A DNA stretch of 64,000 nucleotides from assembly GCF_023330685.1 (NCBI RefSeq), contig NZ_CP097128.1, positions 2,542,001 through 2,606,000 on the forward strand, in the 5' to 3' direction. The translations under genes were made by a program, and so were the position numbers. The notes beneath the pieces are model-generated. The model was given only the letters and a program-made list of their open reading frames with translations, was not told the origin of the DNA and did no database searches. Below, piece by piece: positions 55,386 through 64,000 of the stretch. Position 1 is the stretch's first letter, and each line of letters starts with the position of its first letter. Origin of the DNA: Conexibacter sp. DBS9H8. Lineage in GTDB: Bacteria; Actinomycetota; Thermoleophilia; Solirubrobacterales; Solirubrobacteraceae.

Positions 55386-57194
55386 TCAGTCGTGCAGGTG
55401 CAGCCCGAGGGTGGCGATGACAACATCCGTCCGCGCGCGCAGCACCGCCGCGAGCAGGCGTCCCCGCTGGTTGTGGAGGATCTCGTGCCGGCGCTTGCGC
55501 GGCAGGATCTCCGGAATCAGCACGGTGATCGTCGTGTCCGGACTGTCCTGCTCGGTTTGACGGACGTAGCGATAGACCGGGCGCAGCAGCGAGCGGTGCT
55601 TGTCGATGAGCACCTCGAGAGGCACAGCGGAATCCCACTCGTCCCAGGCACTCAGCAGGTGGCGGCGCTCCTCCTCATTCCCGGCGACGGCGACGGCGAT
55701 GACCGTCTCGCCGAGTGACAGCGCGGCGCTGAGTGCCCGCTCGGTGAGCAGGCTCACCGTCGTGGTCGGAACGATCACCACCGACTCCCGGCGCACGGGG
55801 CGAGGCGGGGTGAAACCGAGGCGCAGCTCCCGTCCGACCTCGGCGTAGTAGCGCTCGATCCGGTGGAAGGTGAAGATGAGACCGGGGATCACGATCACGA
55901 GCACCCAGGCGCCCTCGGTGAACTTGGAGAAGACGAAGATCACGGCGGCGAGTCCGCTCATCATCATCCCGGTCCCGTTGAGGGCGATCCGCAGCCGCCA
56001 GCGGGCGGGCCGTTGGGCGCGCCAGCGGCGGACGAGCCCGAACTGGGAGAGGGTGAAGCCGATGAACACCCCGATCGCATACATCGGAATGAGCGCGTTG
56101 ACGTTCGCACCCGTCAGCGTCAGCAGCAGCGCGGCGGCGATCGCGAGGGCGGCGATCCCGTGTCGGAACACCGGTCGCTCACCGCGCAGGTAGAACATGT
56201 GTGGGAGGCGGTGGTCGCGGGCGAGCAGCGACATCACGACCGGCAGGCCGCCGAAGGACGTGTTGGCGGCCAGCCCGAGCACGGCGGCGACCGACAGGTT
56301 CGAGACGTAGAAGAGGATGCCCTTGCCGAACGCACCGGCGGCGAGTTGGGCGAGGATCGTCACCCCGGAGCGCTCACTGACGTGATGGAGCTTGATCAGG
56401 GCGCACAGCCCGACGAGCATCACCCCGAGCAGGAGGCCGAGCAGGAGCTCGGTGCGCTGGGCGGTCCGCACCCTCGGCGCGCGGAATGCCGGCGTCCCGT
56501 TGGCGATCGCCTCGACCCCGGTGAGCGCCGAGCAGCCGGCGGCGAACGCCTTGAGGATGAGCACGACCCCGAGTGCCTCGACGACCGGGAAGTGCTCGCG
56601 GGTGCCGATCACCGCCGCCGGATGGCTGTGGAACGGGCCGACGACGACGATCGCGAGCGTGCTCAGCACGAACACGGCGGTGAAGGGCATCAGCGCCTTC
56701 GCCGATTCGGCGATTCCGAACCAGTTGAGCGCCGTCAACGTGACGAGCGCGACGAGGCAGATGAGCAGCAGGTGGTGTGACAGGGCGGGGAACGCCGACC
56801 CGAGTGCGGCGGCCCCAGCCGCGAGGGAGACCGCGACCGTCAGGGTGTAGTCGACGACGAGGGAGGCGGCGGCGAGCAGGGACGCCCAGCTGCCGATCTC
56901 CGCCTTGGAGACCGCATAGGCCCCGCCGCCGTCGGGGAAGGCGGCGATCACCTGCGAGTAGGAGATCACCAGGAGGATGAGCATCCCGGTGATCACGAGC
57001 GCGATCGGCAGCGTCCACGTGAGGGCGGCGACCCCGCCGGCGAGCAGCTGGGCGACCATCGCGTCGGGGCCGTAGGCGACCGAGGAGAGCGCGTCGAGGG
57101 ACAGGGCGGACAGCCCGCCGATCACCCCGAGCTCGTGGCCGCCGTCGGCGTGCTTGCCCGCTCGGGGCCGGAATCTGCGCTCGAGGGCGGACAT
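55386..57194 (-). CDS. kimA: KimA-type high-affinity potassium transporter
   Basis: A 602-residue APC-superfamily K+ uptake protein. The membrane part has LDALSSVAYGPDAMV, FPDGGGAYAVSKAEIGSWASL, SLVVDYTLTVAVS and AAGCSALTGVEAIANGTPAFR, which keep the Asp, Asp/Thr and Thr/Glu residues known to bind K+ in Bacillus KimA. The cytoplasmic USP-like C-terminal half ends HEILHNQRGRLL and IATLGLHLHD, again as in KimA (607 residues). In Bacillus the gene is controlled by a c-di-AMP riboswitch; the 57 bases upstream here cannot hold one. Divergent from the MFS gene. Confidence 0.9.
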   Translation of the reverse strand: MSALERRFRPRAGKHADGGHELGVIGGLSALSLDALSSVAYGPDAMVAQLLAGGVAALTWTLPIALVITGMLILLVISYSQVIAAFPDGGGAYAVSKAEIGSWASLLAAASLVVDYTLTVAVSLAAGAAALGSAFPALSHHLLLICLVALVTLTALNWFGIAESAKALMPFTAVFVLSTLAIVVVGPFHSHPAAVIGTREHFPVVEALGVVLILKAFAAGCSALTGVEAIANGTPAFRAPRVRTAQRTELLLGLLLGVMLVGLCALIKLHHVSERSGVTILAQLAAGAFGKGILFYVSNLSVAAVLGLAANTSFGGLPVVMSLLARDHRLPHMFYLRGERPVFRHGIAALAIAAALLLTLTGANVNALIPMYAIGVFIGFTLSQFGLVRRWRAQRPARWRLRIALNGTGMMMSGLAAVIFVFSKFTEGAWVLVIVIPGLIFTFHRIERYYAEVGRELRLGFTPPRPVRRESVVIVPTTTVSLLTERALSAALSLGETVIAVAVAGNEEERRHLLSAWDEWDSAVPLEVLIDKHRSLLRPVYRYVRQTEQDSPDTTITVLIPEILPRKRRHEILHNQRGRLLAAVLRARTDVVIATLGLHLHD

Positions 57195-57251
57195 TGGGGA
57201 GGAGCTCGGACGGCCGGGGCCGTGGCGAAGCTGCTGAGTACATTGACAGAT

Positions 57252-58703
57252 GTGACCGTGCTGGACTCACGCATCCCGGATCCGACGGGTGCGCCGAGCC
57301 GGCGCCGGCGCCTGGCGATCCTCGCGATCTGCTGTCTCAGCCTGCTGCTGGTCGCCCTCGACACCTCGATCGTCAACGTCGCCCTGCCGGCGATCCACCG
57401 TGACCTCAAGGCGAGCCTGTCCGAGCTGCAGTGGACCCTCGACGCCTACACGCTCGTGCTCGCGAGCCTGCTGATGCTGGCGGGCTCGACCGCGGATCGC
57501 CTCGGGCGCAAGCCGGTGTTCCTCACCGGCGTCGTCATCTTCACCACCGGCTCGGCGCTGTGCGCCCTCGCGCCGAGTCTCGGCTTCCTCATCGCCGCAC
57601 GGGTCCTGCAGGCGGTCGGCGGATCGATGCTCAACCCGGTCGCGCTGTCGATCATCCGTGACGTGTTCACCGACCCGCGTGAGCGCGCCCAGGCGATCGG
57701 CGTGTGGGGAGCGGTCGTCGGGATCGCCACCGCGCTCGGCCCGGTGCTCGGCGGCGCGCTCGTCGACGGGCCCGGGTGGCGGTTCGTCTTCCTCGTCAAC
57801 GTCCCGGTCGGCATCACCGCGCTCATCCTCACCGTCCTGTTCGTCCCCAACTCACGCGCCCAGCGGGCCCGCCGGCCTGACCCGGTCGGCCAGGGGCTGA
57901 TCCTCGTCGGCCTCGGGGCGCTCGTGTTCGGGATCATCGAGGGCGCCCGCGACGGCTGGGGTTCGCCGACGATCGTCGGCGCCTTCCTGCTCGCGCTCGC
58001 CTGCTTCGGGGCGCTCGTCCCCTGGGAGCTGCGCCGCCGCGACCCGCTCCTGGAGGTCCGCTTCTTCAGGTCGCGGCCGTTCACCGGCGCGACCGGAACC
58101 GCGGTCGCCGCGTTTGCCGCCCTCGGCGGCTTCCTCTTCCTCAACACCCTCTACCTCCAGGACGCGCGCGGGTTCTCGGCCCTTCACGCCGGCCTCTACA
58201 GCCTCCCGACCGCGCTGATGATGCTGTTCTTCGCCCCCCTCAGCGGGCGGATCGTCGGCAGCCGCGGCGCACGCGTGCCGCTCGTCGGCGCCGGCGTGCT
58301 GATCACCGTCGCCCCCCTCCTGTTCCTCGGGTTGAGCACCCACACCTCGACGGTGACCCTGTTCATCGCCTATCTGCTGATTGGCGTCGGCTTCGGGATC
58401 GTCAACCCGCCGATCACCAACACGGCGGTGTCGGGGATGCCGCCGGCCCAGTCGGGGGTCGCCGCCGCGGTCGCCTCGACCGGCCGGCAGGTCGGCTTCG
58501 CGCTCGGGGTCGCGGTCGCGGGCGCGGTCACCGGCCTCGGGGCGACCGGACAGATCGGGCGGTCCTTCGCGACCGCCACCCATCCGGGGTGGGCGGTGCT
58601 GTCCGGGATGGGCCTGATCGTCCTCGCCCTGGGCCTCTGGAGCAGTACCGCAGCCGCGCAGGGTTCGGCCGAGCGGACCGCGGTCGCGCTCGGCAACGTC
58701 TGA
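57252..58703 (+). CDS. MFS drug exporter, DHA2 (EmrB/QacA) family
   Basis: A 483-residue protein with about 14 helices. It has the DHA2 helix-1 motif LVALDTSIVNVALPAIHRDL, the TLDAYTLVLASLLMLAGSTADRLGRKPVF motif A loop and the antiporter motif C region GIATALGPVLGGALVDGPGWRFVFLVNVPVG. It is probably a proton-coupled exporter of drugs or metabolites. GTG 57252 is chosen (VTVLDSRIPDP); GTG 57258 is possible. No adjacent TetR-type repressor is present. Confidence 0.9.
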   Translation: MTVLDSRIPDPTGAPSRRRRLAILAICCLSLLLVALDTSIVNVALPAIHRDLKASLSELQWTLDAYTLVLASLLMLAGSTADRLGRKPVFLTGVVIFTTGSALCALAPSLGFLIAARVLQAVGGSMLNPVALSIIRDVFTDPRERAQAIGVWGAVVGIATALGPVLGGALVDGPGWRFVFLVNVPVGITALILTVLFVPNSRAQRARRPDPVGQGLILVGLGALVFGIIEGARDGWGSPTIVGAFLLALACFGALVPWELRRRDPLLEVRFFRSRPFTGATGTAVAAFAALGGFLFLNTLYLQDARGFSALHAGLYSLPTALMMLFFAPLSGRIVGSRGARVPLVGAGVLITVAPLLFLGLSTHTSTVTLFIAYLLIGVGFGIVNPPITNTAVSGMPPAQSGVAAAVASTGRQVGFALGVAVAGAVTGLGATGQIGRSFATATHPGWAVLSGMGLIVLALGLWSSTAAAQGSAERTAVALGNV

Positions 58704-58756
58704 GCCGCTTGGGGCGTTCGGGGCCTGACGGGCCCCCGGACCGGTGCGTGCTCGGA

Positions 58757-58803
58757 ATGAGGGGGGACTTTTGTGTCGACAGGACGCAAAAGTCCCCCCT
58801 CAT
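58757..58803. terminator. 17-base perfect inverted repeat, bidirectional terminator
   Basis: ATGAGGGGGGACTTTTG and CAAAAGTCCCCCCTCAT flank a 13-base loop that starts with the octamer palindrome TGTCGACA. It lies between the convergent MFS and ABC permease genes. The CTTTTG/CAAAAG arms put a short T run inside the stem on each strand rather than after it. Most likely a bidirectional terminator, perhaps a dispersed repeat type. Confidence 0.75.
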
Positions 58804-58892
58804 CTCCGGGAAGGGAGGCCGACGTGACCGCACGCCTCCCCGGGGCGGGCGGGCCGGCTGGGAGGTGCCGGCCCGCTCCCGCCCGCGGGGGT

Positions 58893-60191
58893 CTACCGGG
58901 TGGTCGCGCGGCGGCGGACGAGTGCGTCCATCACCACCGCGGCGATCAGCACCACGGCCGTCACCATGTCCTGGACGGCGGCGCTGACGCCCATCAGCCC
59001 GAGTCCGTTGAACACGACGGCGACGACGAGGCCGCCCAGCAGAGCGTTGACGATCCGCCCACGGCCACCGAACAGGCTCGTCCCGCCGATGACCGCGGCG
59101 GCAACGGCGAACAGCACGTCCTGGCCGCCGTTGAAGTCGGTGGACATGCTCCCCTCGGTGGAGGCGTAGACGAGCCCGGCGAAGCCGGCGACGACGCTCG
59201 AGAGGATGAACCCGAGCGTGATGATCCACTTCACGTTGATCCCGGCCCGGCGGGCGGCCTCCGGACTGTTCCCGACCGCGTACATGTACCGGCCGGTGCG
59301 GGTCTTGGACATGAACAGGGTCGCGACGAGGATGATCACGAGCACGAGCGGCACGAGGTAGGGCATGCCGCGGATCGCGATCGCGCTCGTCCCCTGGTTG
59401 GAGTTGAAGATGAGGGTGAGCACGATCCCGACGACGGCGACCCCGGCGATCCGCAGGACGGTCACCCCGAGCGGGGCGGCGCTGAGCCCCTGGTTGGCGA
59501 GCGACCGCTGGCGCAACAGGGCGATCGCCCCGTAGACGGCGACGCAGACGATCATGATCACCCACCCGGCGGTCGGGGAGATGTGGCTGCTGTAGAGCTT
59601 GGCGATCGTCCCGTTGGCGGTGATCACACCACCGACCGCGGTCTTGTCGACGTTGGCGACCTCGAGCATCACGCCGGTGAGACCGAGGTAGCCGCCGAGG
59701 GTGACGATGAAGGACGGGAGCCCGAGCCGGGCGATCAGCGAACCCTGGAGCGCCCCGATCCCCGCCATCACGACGAGCCCACCAAGGATCGCCAGCCACC
59801 ACGGGAAGTTGACCGGTGTCGCGTTGAGCTCGAGCATGACGAACGCGCCGACCGCAGCCCCGAACCCGGCGGAGAGGTCGATCTCCGACAGCAGCAGGAC
59901 GAACGTCTCGGCTGCGCCGAACAGGATGTAGATCGACGCCTGCACGAACAGGTTGACGAGGTTGCTCGCGTGCAGAAAGGACGAGCGCTCGATCTCGAAG
60001 AAGACGCAGATGGCGATCAGGCCGACGATCACCGGGAGCGCGCCGGACTCGCCGTGCTTGATCCGGGCGATGCGCGCGTGGACGTACTCGCCGAAGGTGC
60101 TGGCCATGACCTCCGGGGCGACGGTCGCCAGCTCCTCCTCCGACAGGGCCGACTCGGGAGTGTCGACCGTCGGTTTGTCCGTGGTGCTCAT
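58893..60191 (-). CDS. ABC sugar importer permease (XylH/RbsC-like)
   Basis: A 432-residue BPD_transp_2 permease with about ten helices. It has the family segments LLSEIDLSAGFGAAVGAFV, GLPSFIVTLGGYLGLTGV, SKTRTGRYMYAVGNSPEAARRAGIN and GGTSLFGGRGRIVNALLGGL. It is longer than RbsC (321) and similar to the xylose permease XylH. ATG 60191 overlaps the stop of the ATPase gene (ATGA). Confidence 0.9.
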   Translation of the reverse strand: MSTTDKPTVDTPESALSEEELATVAPEVMASTFGEYVHARIARIKHGESGALPVIVGLIAICVFFEIERSSFLHASNLVNLFVQASIYILFGAAETFVLLLSEIDLSAGFGAAVGAFVMLELNATPVNFPWWLAILGGLVVMAGIGALQGSLIARLGLPSFIVTLGGYLGLTGVMLEVANVDKTAVGGVITANGTIAKLYSSHISPTAGWVIMIVCVAVYGAIALLRQRSLANQGLSAAPLGVTVLRIAGVAVVGIVLTLIFNSNQGTSAIAIRGMPYLVPLVLVIILVATLFMSKTRTGRYMYAVGNSPEAARRAGINVKWIITLGFILSSVVAGFAGLVYASTEGSMSTDFNGGQDVLFAVAAAVIGGTSLFGGRGRIVNALLGGLVVAVVFNGLGLMGVSAAVQDMVTAVVLIAAVVMDALVRRRATTR

Positions 60192-60946
60192 GACGCAACC
60201 GCCTTGGTGATCGTTCCTGTGGTCATCCACTCCACCGCGGACTGGCGGGTGAACTCTGAAGCCGGGCCCTGGGTGACGCAGTTGCCGAGGTACATCACGG
60301 CGATCCGGTCGGCGACCTCGAACACGTCGACCATGTTGTGGGAGACGACCATGACGGCGACGCCGCGCCCGGCGAGGGTGGTGATGAGGTCGAGCACCAT
60401 CCGGGTCTGGGCGACCCCGAGCGCCGCGGTCGGCTCGTCCATGATCACGAGCTGGGCGTTGGACATCACCGCCTTGGCGACGGCGACGGACTGGCGTTGA
60501 CCGCCCGACAGGGAGGCGACGGGCTGGCGGATCGACTTGACCGTCTTGACCGACAGTTCCTTGAGGGTCTGGGCGGCGGAGCGCTCCATCGCGACCTCAT
60601 CAAGGATGCCGTGGCGGACCGGTTCGTGGCCGAGGAACATGTTCTGGACGATGTCGAGGTTGTCGCAGAGGGCGAGGTCCTGGTAGATGGTGGTGATCCC
60701 CAGATGCTCGGAGTCACGCGGGCTGGAGAGGTGGACCTCCCGCCCCTCCCAGAGGATCTGACCGTCGTCCTGGGGCCACAGCCCCGACACGGTCTTGATC
60801 AGCGACGATTTCCCCGCGCCGTTGTCACCGATCAGGGCGGTGACCTTGCCGGCCGGGATGTCGAGGGTCACGTCACGCAGGGCTTGGACAGGTCCGAAGC
60901 GCTTGTACACCCCGCGGAGGGACAGAAGCGAATGTGTGTCAGTCAT
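60188..60946 (-). CDS. ABC sugar importer ATPase, single-domain
   Basis: A 252-residue nucleotide-binding protein: Walker A IGDNGAGKSSLIK, Q-loop IYQDLALCDN, signature LSGGQRQSVAVA, Walker B LVIMDEPTAALG and switch His in VVSHNM. It is related to the RbsA/XylG family but has only one ATPase domain, so a homodimer is expected (as in FrcA-type systems). ATG 60946 begins MTDTHSLLSLRGVYKRFG. Confidence 0.93.
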   Translation of the reverse strand: MTDTHSLLSLRGVYKRFGPVQALRDVTLDIPAGKVTALIGDNGAGKSSLIKTVSGLWPQDDGQILWEGREVHLSSPRDSEHLGITTIYQDLALCDNLDIVQNMFLGHEPVRHGILDEVAMERSAAQTLKELSVKTVKSIRQPVASLSGGQRQSVAVAKAVMSNAQLVIMDEPTAALGVAQTRMVLDLITTLAGRGVAVMVVSHNMVDVFEVADRIAVMYLGNCVTQGPASEFTRQSAVEWMTTGTITKAVAS

Positions 60947-61014
60947 GGCGGTGGGGAGCGGTCCCGACCGCCCCGCTGACATTGTCGGTCAGCGGGGCGG
61001 CGAGCACGCCGGTT

Positions 61015-62274
61015 CTAGGAGATGCCGTACTTCTTGCAGTCGGTCGCGTAGCTACCCGCGCACAGCTGGCTGGCGGGCACGAACTTGTCGGCGATCACGG
61101 TCGCCTGCATGTTCTTCCCGGTCACCCACTCGGGGGTGAGGAGCACCGACGGGACCTCCTTGCCGTTCATCGGGTCCTTGGTCGTGCCGTTGAGCAGACC
61201 CGAGGGCGCGGTCTTACCGGCCCGCAGGTACAGCGCGAGCGCGACGGCGGCCTGAGCCTCCTTGTAGATCGGCTTGTAGACGGTGCCGCACTGGTACCCG
61301 GAGATGATGTTCTGCAGGCCGGTCAGGGTGGCGTCCTGGCCCGTCGTCGGGAACGTCATCGGCTTGACGCCGTGGGACTTCAGGTACGTGATGATCGGCG
61401 CGCCGTTCTCATCATTGGGGATGACCGCGGAGTTGGCGTTCGGGTGGGCGGTGAAGGCCTGCTCGAACTCGGTCTGGGCGTCCGAGGGCGTCCAGGTGCC
61501 GGCGGTCTGGGCCACGAGCGTGTACTTGCCCGACTTGAAGTACGGAGCGAGCACGTCGTTGTAGTAGCCGTCGTAGAACAGCGTCGCGTTGTTGTCGGTC
61601 GGGGCCCCGCGCATCATGATGACGTTCGGGTGCTTGACCCCCCACGCGGCGGTGCAGGCGACGAAGCCCTGGCCGATCAGCTGACCGACCCGGATGTTGT
61701 TGAAGGACACGTACGGGTCGGCGGGGCCGCCGAGGTCGAGGCGGTCATAGTCGATCACCGCGACGCCGTGCGCGGCGGCGTACTTCTCAACCGCGACGCC
61801 GGTGCCGGAGTCCTCGGGGTCGATCAGCAGAACGCTCGCCCCGTTGGTGATGTCCGACTGCGCGTCGGTGGTGAACGTCTGATCCGATCCGCCGGCGTTC
61901 TGGACGATCATGTCGCTGGCGGGCAGGCCGGCCTTGGCCGCGGCCTCCTTCAGGTACGGCGCGTCGAACTCGACGTACCGGGTCGAGCTCGTCGTGTCCG
62001 GCAGGATCACCGCGATCTTCCCCTTGCCCTCCTTGGCGAGCGACGCGAGTCCGGCCATCGCGCTGAAGGTGTTGTCAAAGGACGATGCGGTCACCGCGGC
62101 GGTGCTCGAGCTCCCCGATCCCGAACTCGACGAGCTTGCGCTCGTCGTCGCCGGGGCGGAACTCGACGTTGTCGCCGGAGTGGAATTCGACGAGCCGCAT
62201 GCGGCGATCGTCAGGGCTGCGGCGACGGTGAGCACCGACGTCGTCAAGCCCGCCTTGCTGATGGGCAAGTGCAC
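61015..62274 (-). CDS. ABC sugar importer substrate-binding lipoprotein (XylF-like)
   Basis: A 419-residue lipoprotein from GTG 62274, fixed by an AGGAGGT ribosome site at 62279-62285. The lipobox is TIAAC (Cys26), followed by a Ser/Thr/Ala-rich linker of about 50 residues. The PBP1-type sugar-binding domain follows (KIAVILPDTTSSTRYVEFDAPYLKEAA, VLLIDPEDSG, VIDYDRLD, GQDATLTGLQNIISGYQCGTVYKPI). The last segment matches xylose-binding XylF. Xylose or another aldopentose is the likely ligand. First gene of the importer operon. Confidence 0.9.
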   Translation of the reverse strand: MHLPISKAGLTTSVLTVAAALTIAACGSSNSTPATTSSSAPATTSASSSSSGSGSSSTAAVTASSFDNTFSAMAGLASLAKEGKGKIAVILPDTTSSTRYVEFDAPYLKEAAAKAGLPASDMIVQNAGGSDQTFTTDAQSDITNGASVLLIDPEDSGTGVAVEKYAAAHGVAVIDYDRLDLGGPADPYVSFNNIRVGQLIGQGFVACTAAWGVKHPNVIMMRGAPTDNNATLFYDGYYNDVLAPYFKSGKYTLVAQTAGTWTPSDAQTEFEQAFTAHPNANSAVIPNDENGAPIITYLKSHGVKPMTFPTTGQDATLTGLQNIISGYQCGTVYKPIYKEAQAAVALALYLRAGKTAPSGLLNGTTKDPMNGKEVPSVLLTPEWVTGKNMQATVIADKFVPASQLCAGSYATDCKKYGIS

Positions 62275-62365
62275 AGCTACCTCCTGGTTGTACCTCCTCG
62301 GGCGCCACGGCCCCCGGTGGGTCCACGGCGCGATTCTCTCTCTCAGGCGACCGTACGGGGAGGTC

Positions 62366-62415
62366 CATAAACGATGCATTAACAACCGGGTGACATCCAT
62401 TAACAATCCATAAAC
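62366..62415 (-). promoter_or_regulatory. four phased CATWAAC repeats upstream of the importer operon
   Basis: CATAAAC, CATTAAC, CATTAAC and CATAAAC begin at 62366, 62377, 62398 and 62409, with spacings of 11, 21 and 11 bases, i.e. about one and two helical turns. They lie 92-141 bases upstream of the importer start and form an AT-rich island in the otherwise GC-rich interval. Direct repeats of about 11 bases are the usual binding sites of OmpR-type regulators, and such a regulator gene is the next one upstream. Confidence 0.55.
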
Positions 62416-62453
62416 GCCCTGGAGTCACGAGGGTTCTGGCCGTTACCAGGCGG

Positions 62454-63150
<697 letters not shown>

Positions 63151-63158
<8 letters not shown>

Positions 63159-64000
63159 GGGCGGACCCCTCCAGCCGCGCGGTCTCTGGCTCCTCCGTCG
63201 CCCCGGCGACCTCGACGGGAAGGCGGATCGAGAATCGGGTGCCCACCGCCGCGGGGGCGAGGGCGATGCTGCCGCCGTGGGCCTCGACGATGCCGCGGGT
63301 GATCGACAGCCCGAGCCCGGCACCGGCGGTGCGGGACTGCGGCCGGTGGTTGGCGTCGAACGGGTTGTTCGCGAGCGACTCCGGGAACCCTGATCCGTCG
63401 TCGGCGACGCTGATCTCCACCTCGTTCTCGTGGCTGAGCCGGCCCTCGATGGTGACGTGAATCGCGGCGCCGTTGTGTTTGAACGCGTTGGTGAGCAGGT
63501 TGACGAAGACCTGCTCGAGCCGGTCGTGATCGGCCCAGATCACGGGCACGTCGACGTCACAGCAGATCCGCACCGCGGCGGCCCAGAGGTCGGGGAGCAG
63601 CGCGACGGCAGCCTCGATCACCAGCCGCAGGTCACACCAGTCCGGCTGCAGGCGCATCACCCCCGACTCGATCGCCGAGAAGTCGAGCAGGTCGTCGACG
63701 AGACGGCCGAGCCGTGCCGACTCGGTCGCGATCCGCTCGAGGAAGCGCTGCTGGGAATCGCCGTCCCAGGTGACGTCGGGGGCGGCGAGACTTGTCGCGT
63801 AGCCGCGGATCGCCGTCAGCGGGGTCCGCAGCTCGTGGCTGAGCCGGGAGAGGAACTCGCGTTGAAGCTCGCGTGAGCGGCGCAGCGCGGCGGCCTCGCG
63901 GTGGGCGATCGCCGCCTCCTCCCCGAGCAGGGCGGCGACGTCATCACGGTAGCTCGTCTTCGGGTCGAGGGCGGCGGCGATCCGGCCGCGGGCGAGCACG
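63151..64000 (-). CDS. sensor histidine kinase, C-terminal part (runs off the window)
   Basis: The visible 282 residues hold a coiled-coil linker (EEAAIAHREAAALRRSRELQREF), HisKA with LSRLSHELRTPLTAIRGYA, and an HATPase domain with NLLTNAFKHN, SVADDGSGF and GAGLGLSITRG. Sensor and membrane parts lie beyond the window. It is the cognate kinase of the overlapping regulator gene. Confidence 0.93.

Noticed and set aside
57243..57248. TTGACA as a -35 box for the MFS exporter
   Set aside because: It is only three bases before the chosen GTG start, too close for a promoter of that gene unless the true start is far downstream, where no good start exists.

Overview
The window is about 64 kb of very GC-rich DNA. 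It encodes menaquinone synthesis, GatCAB, PcrA and a large number of signal-transduction and transport genes, with many GTG starts and 4-base ATGA/GTGA overlaps between consecutive genes. This points to an actinobacterium, and the gene mix suggests a deep-branching class such as Thermoleophilia (inference; no rRNA or tRNA gene was seen to settle it). I saw no CRISPR array, insertion sequence, phage gene or tRNA, and no gene-free stretch longer than about 270 bases.

Layout. 0-9.6 kb: the start of a MerR-type regulator, then a nearly complete menaquinone locus (menE, menB-menA-menC, menH, menD, menF) whose members alternate strand. menF is followed upstream by an aminoacyl-carrier-protein ligase and its small carrier protein. 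9.6-20.4 kb: a long minus-strand run with ilvBN, small membrane proteins, gatCAB, folD and pcrA. 20.4-24.6 kb: a queuosine-salvage-type protein and pntAB. 24.8-31.8 kb: a second minus-strand run with a DUF4430 lipoprotein, a cNMP-binding protein, glpD, a sigma-region-4/zinc-finger protein, folP, a divergent rho and a membrane-anchored cupredoxin.

32-49 kb is dominated by potassium and stress functions. A KdpD-like histidine kinase with its KdpE-like regulator is followed by two APC permeases carrying C-terminal USP domains. Next comes a citrate-synthase homologue that lacks two catalytic residues, translationally coupled to a GH79-type glycosidase. Then comes the kdp operon in the order F-A-C-B, a KdpD N-terminal sensor without kinase, and a membrane-anchored USP protein. 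KdpD is therefore physically split into two loci about 13 kb apart. A KimA-type potassium transporter lies at 55-57 kb.

50.7-55.3 kb holds an unusual envelope cluster: a secreted/membrane fusion of an unnamed alpha/beta domain, a SCO domain, a thioredoxin fold without cysteines and a TlpA domain; a paralogue of the unnamed domain alone; a membrane protein whose start overlaps head-to-head with that paralogue; and a lipoprotein. This is my best candidate for an undescribed system, probably in thiol/copper handling at the envelope (inference). The window ends with a DHA2 drug exporter, a xylose-type ABC importer and an OmpR-type two-component system. Four phased CATWAAC repeats upstream of the importer are likely binding sites.
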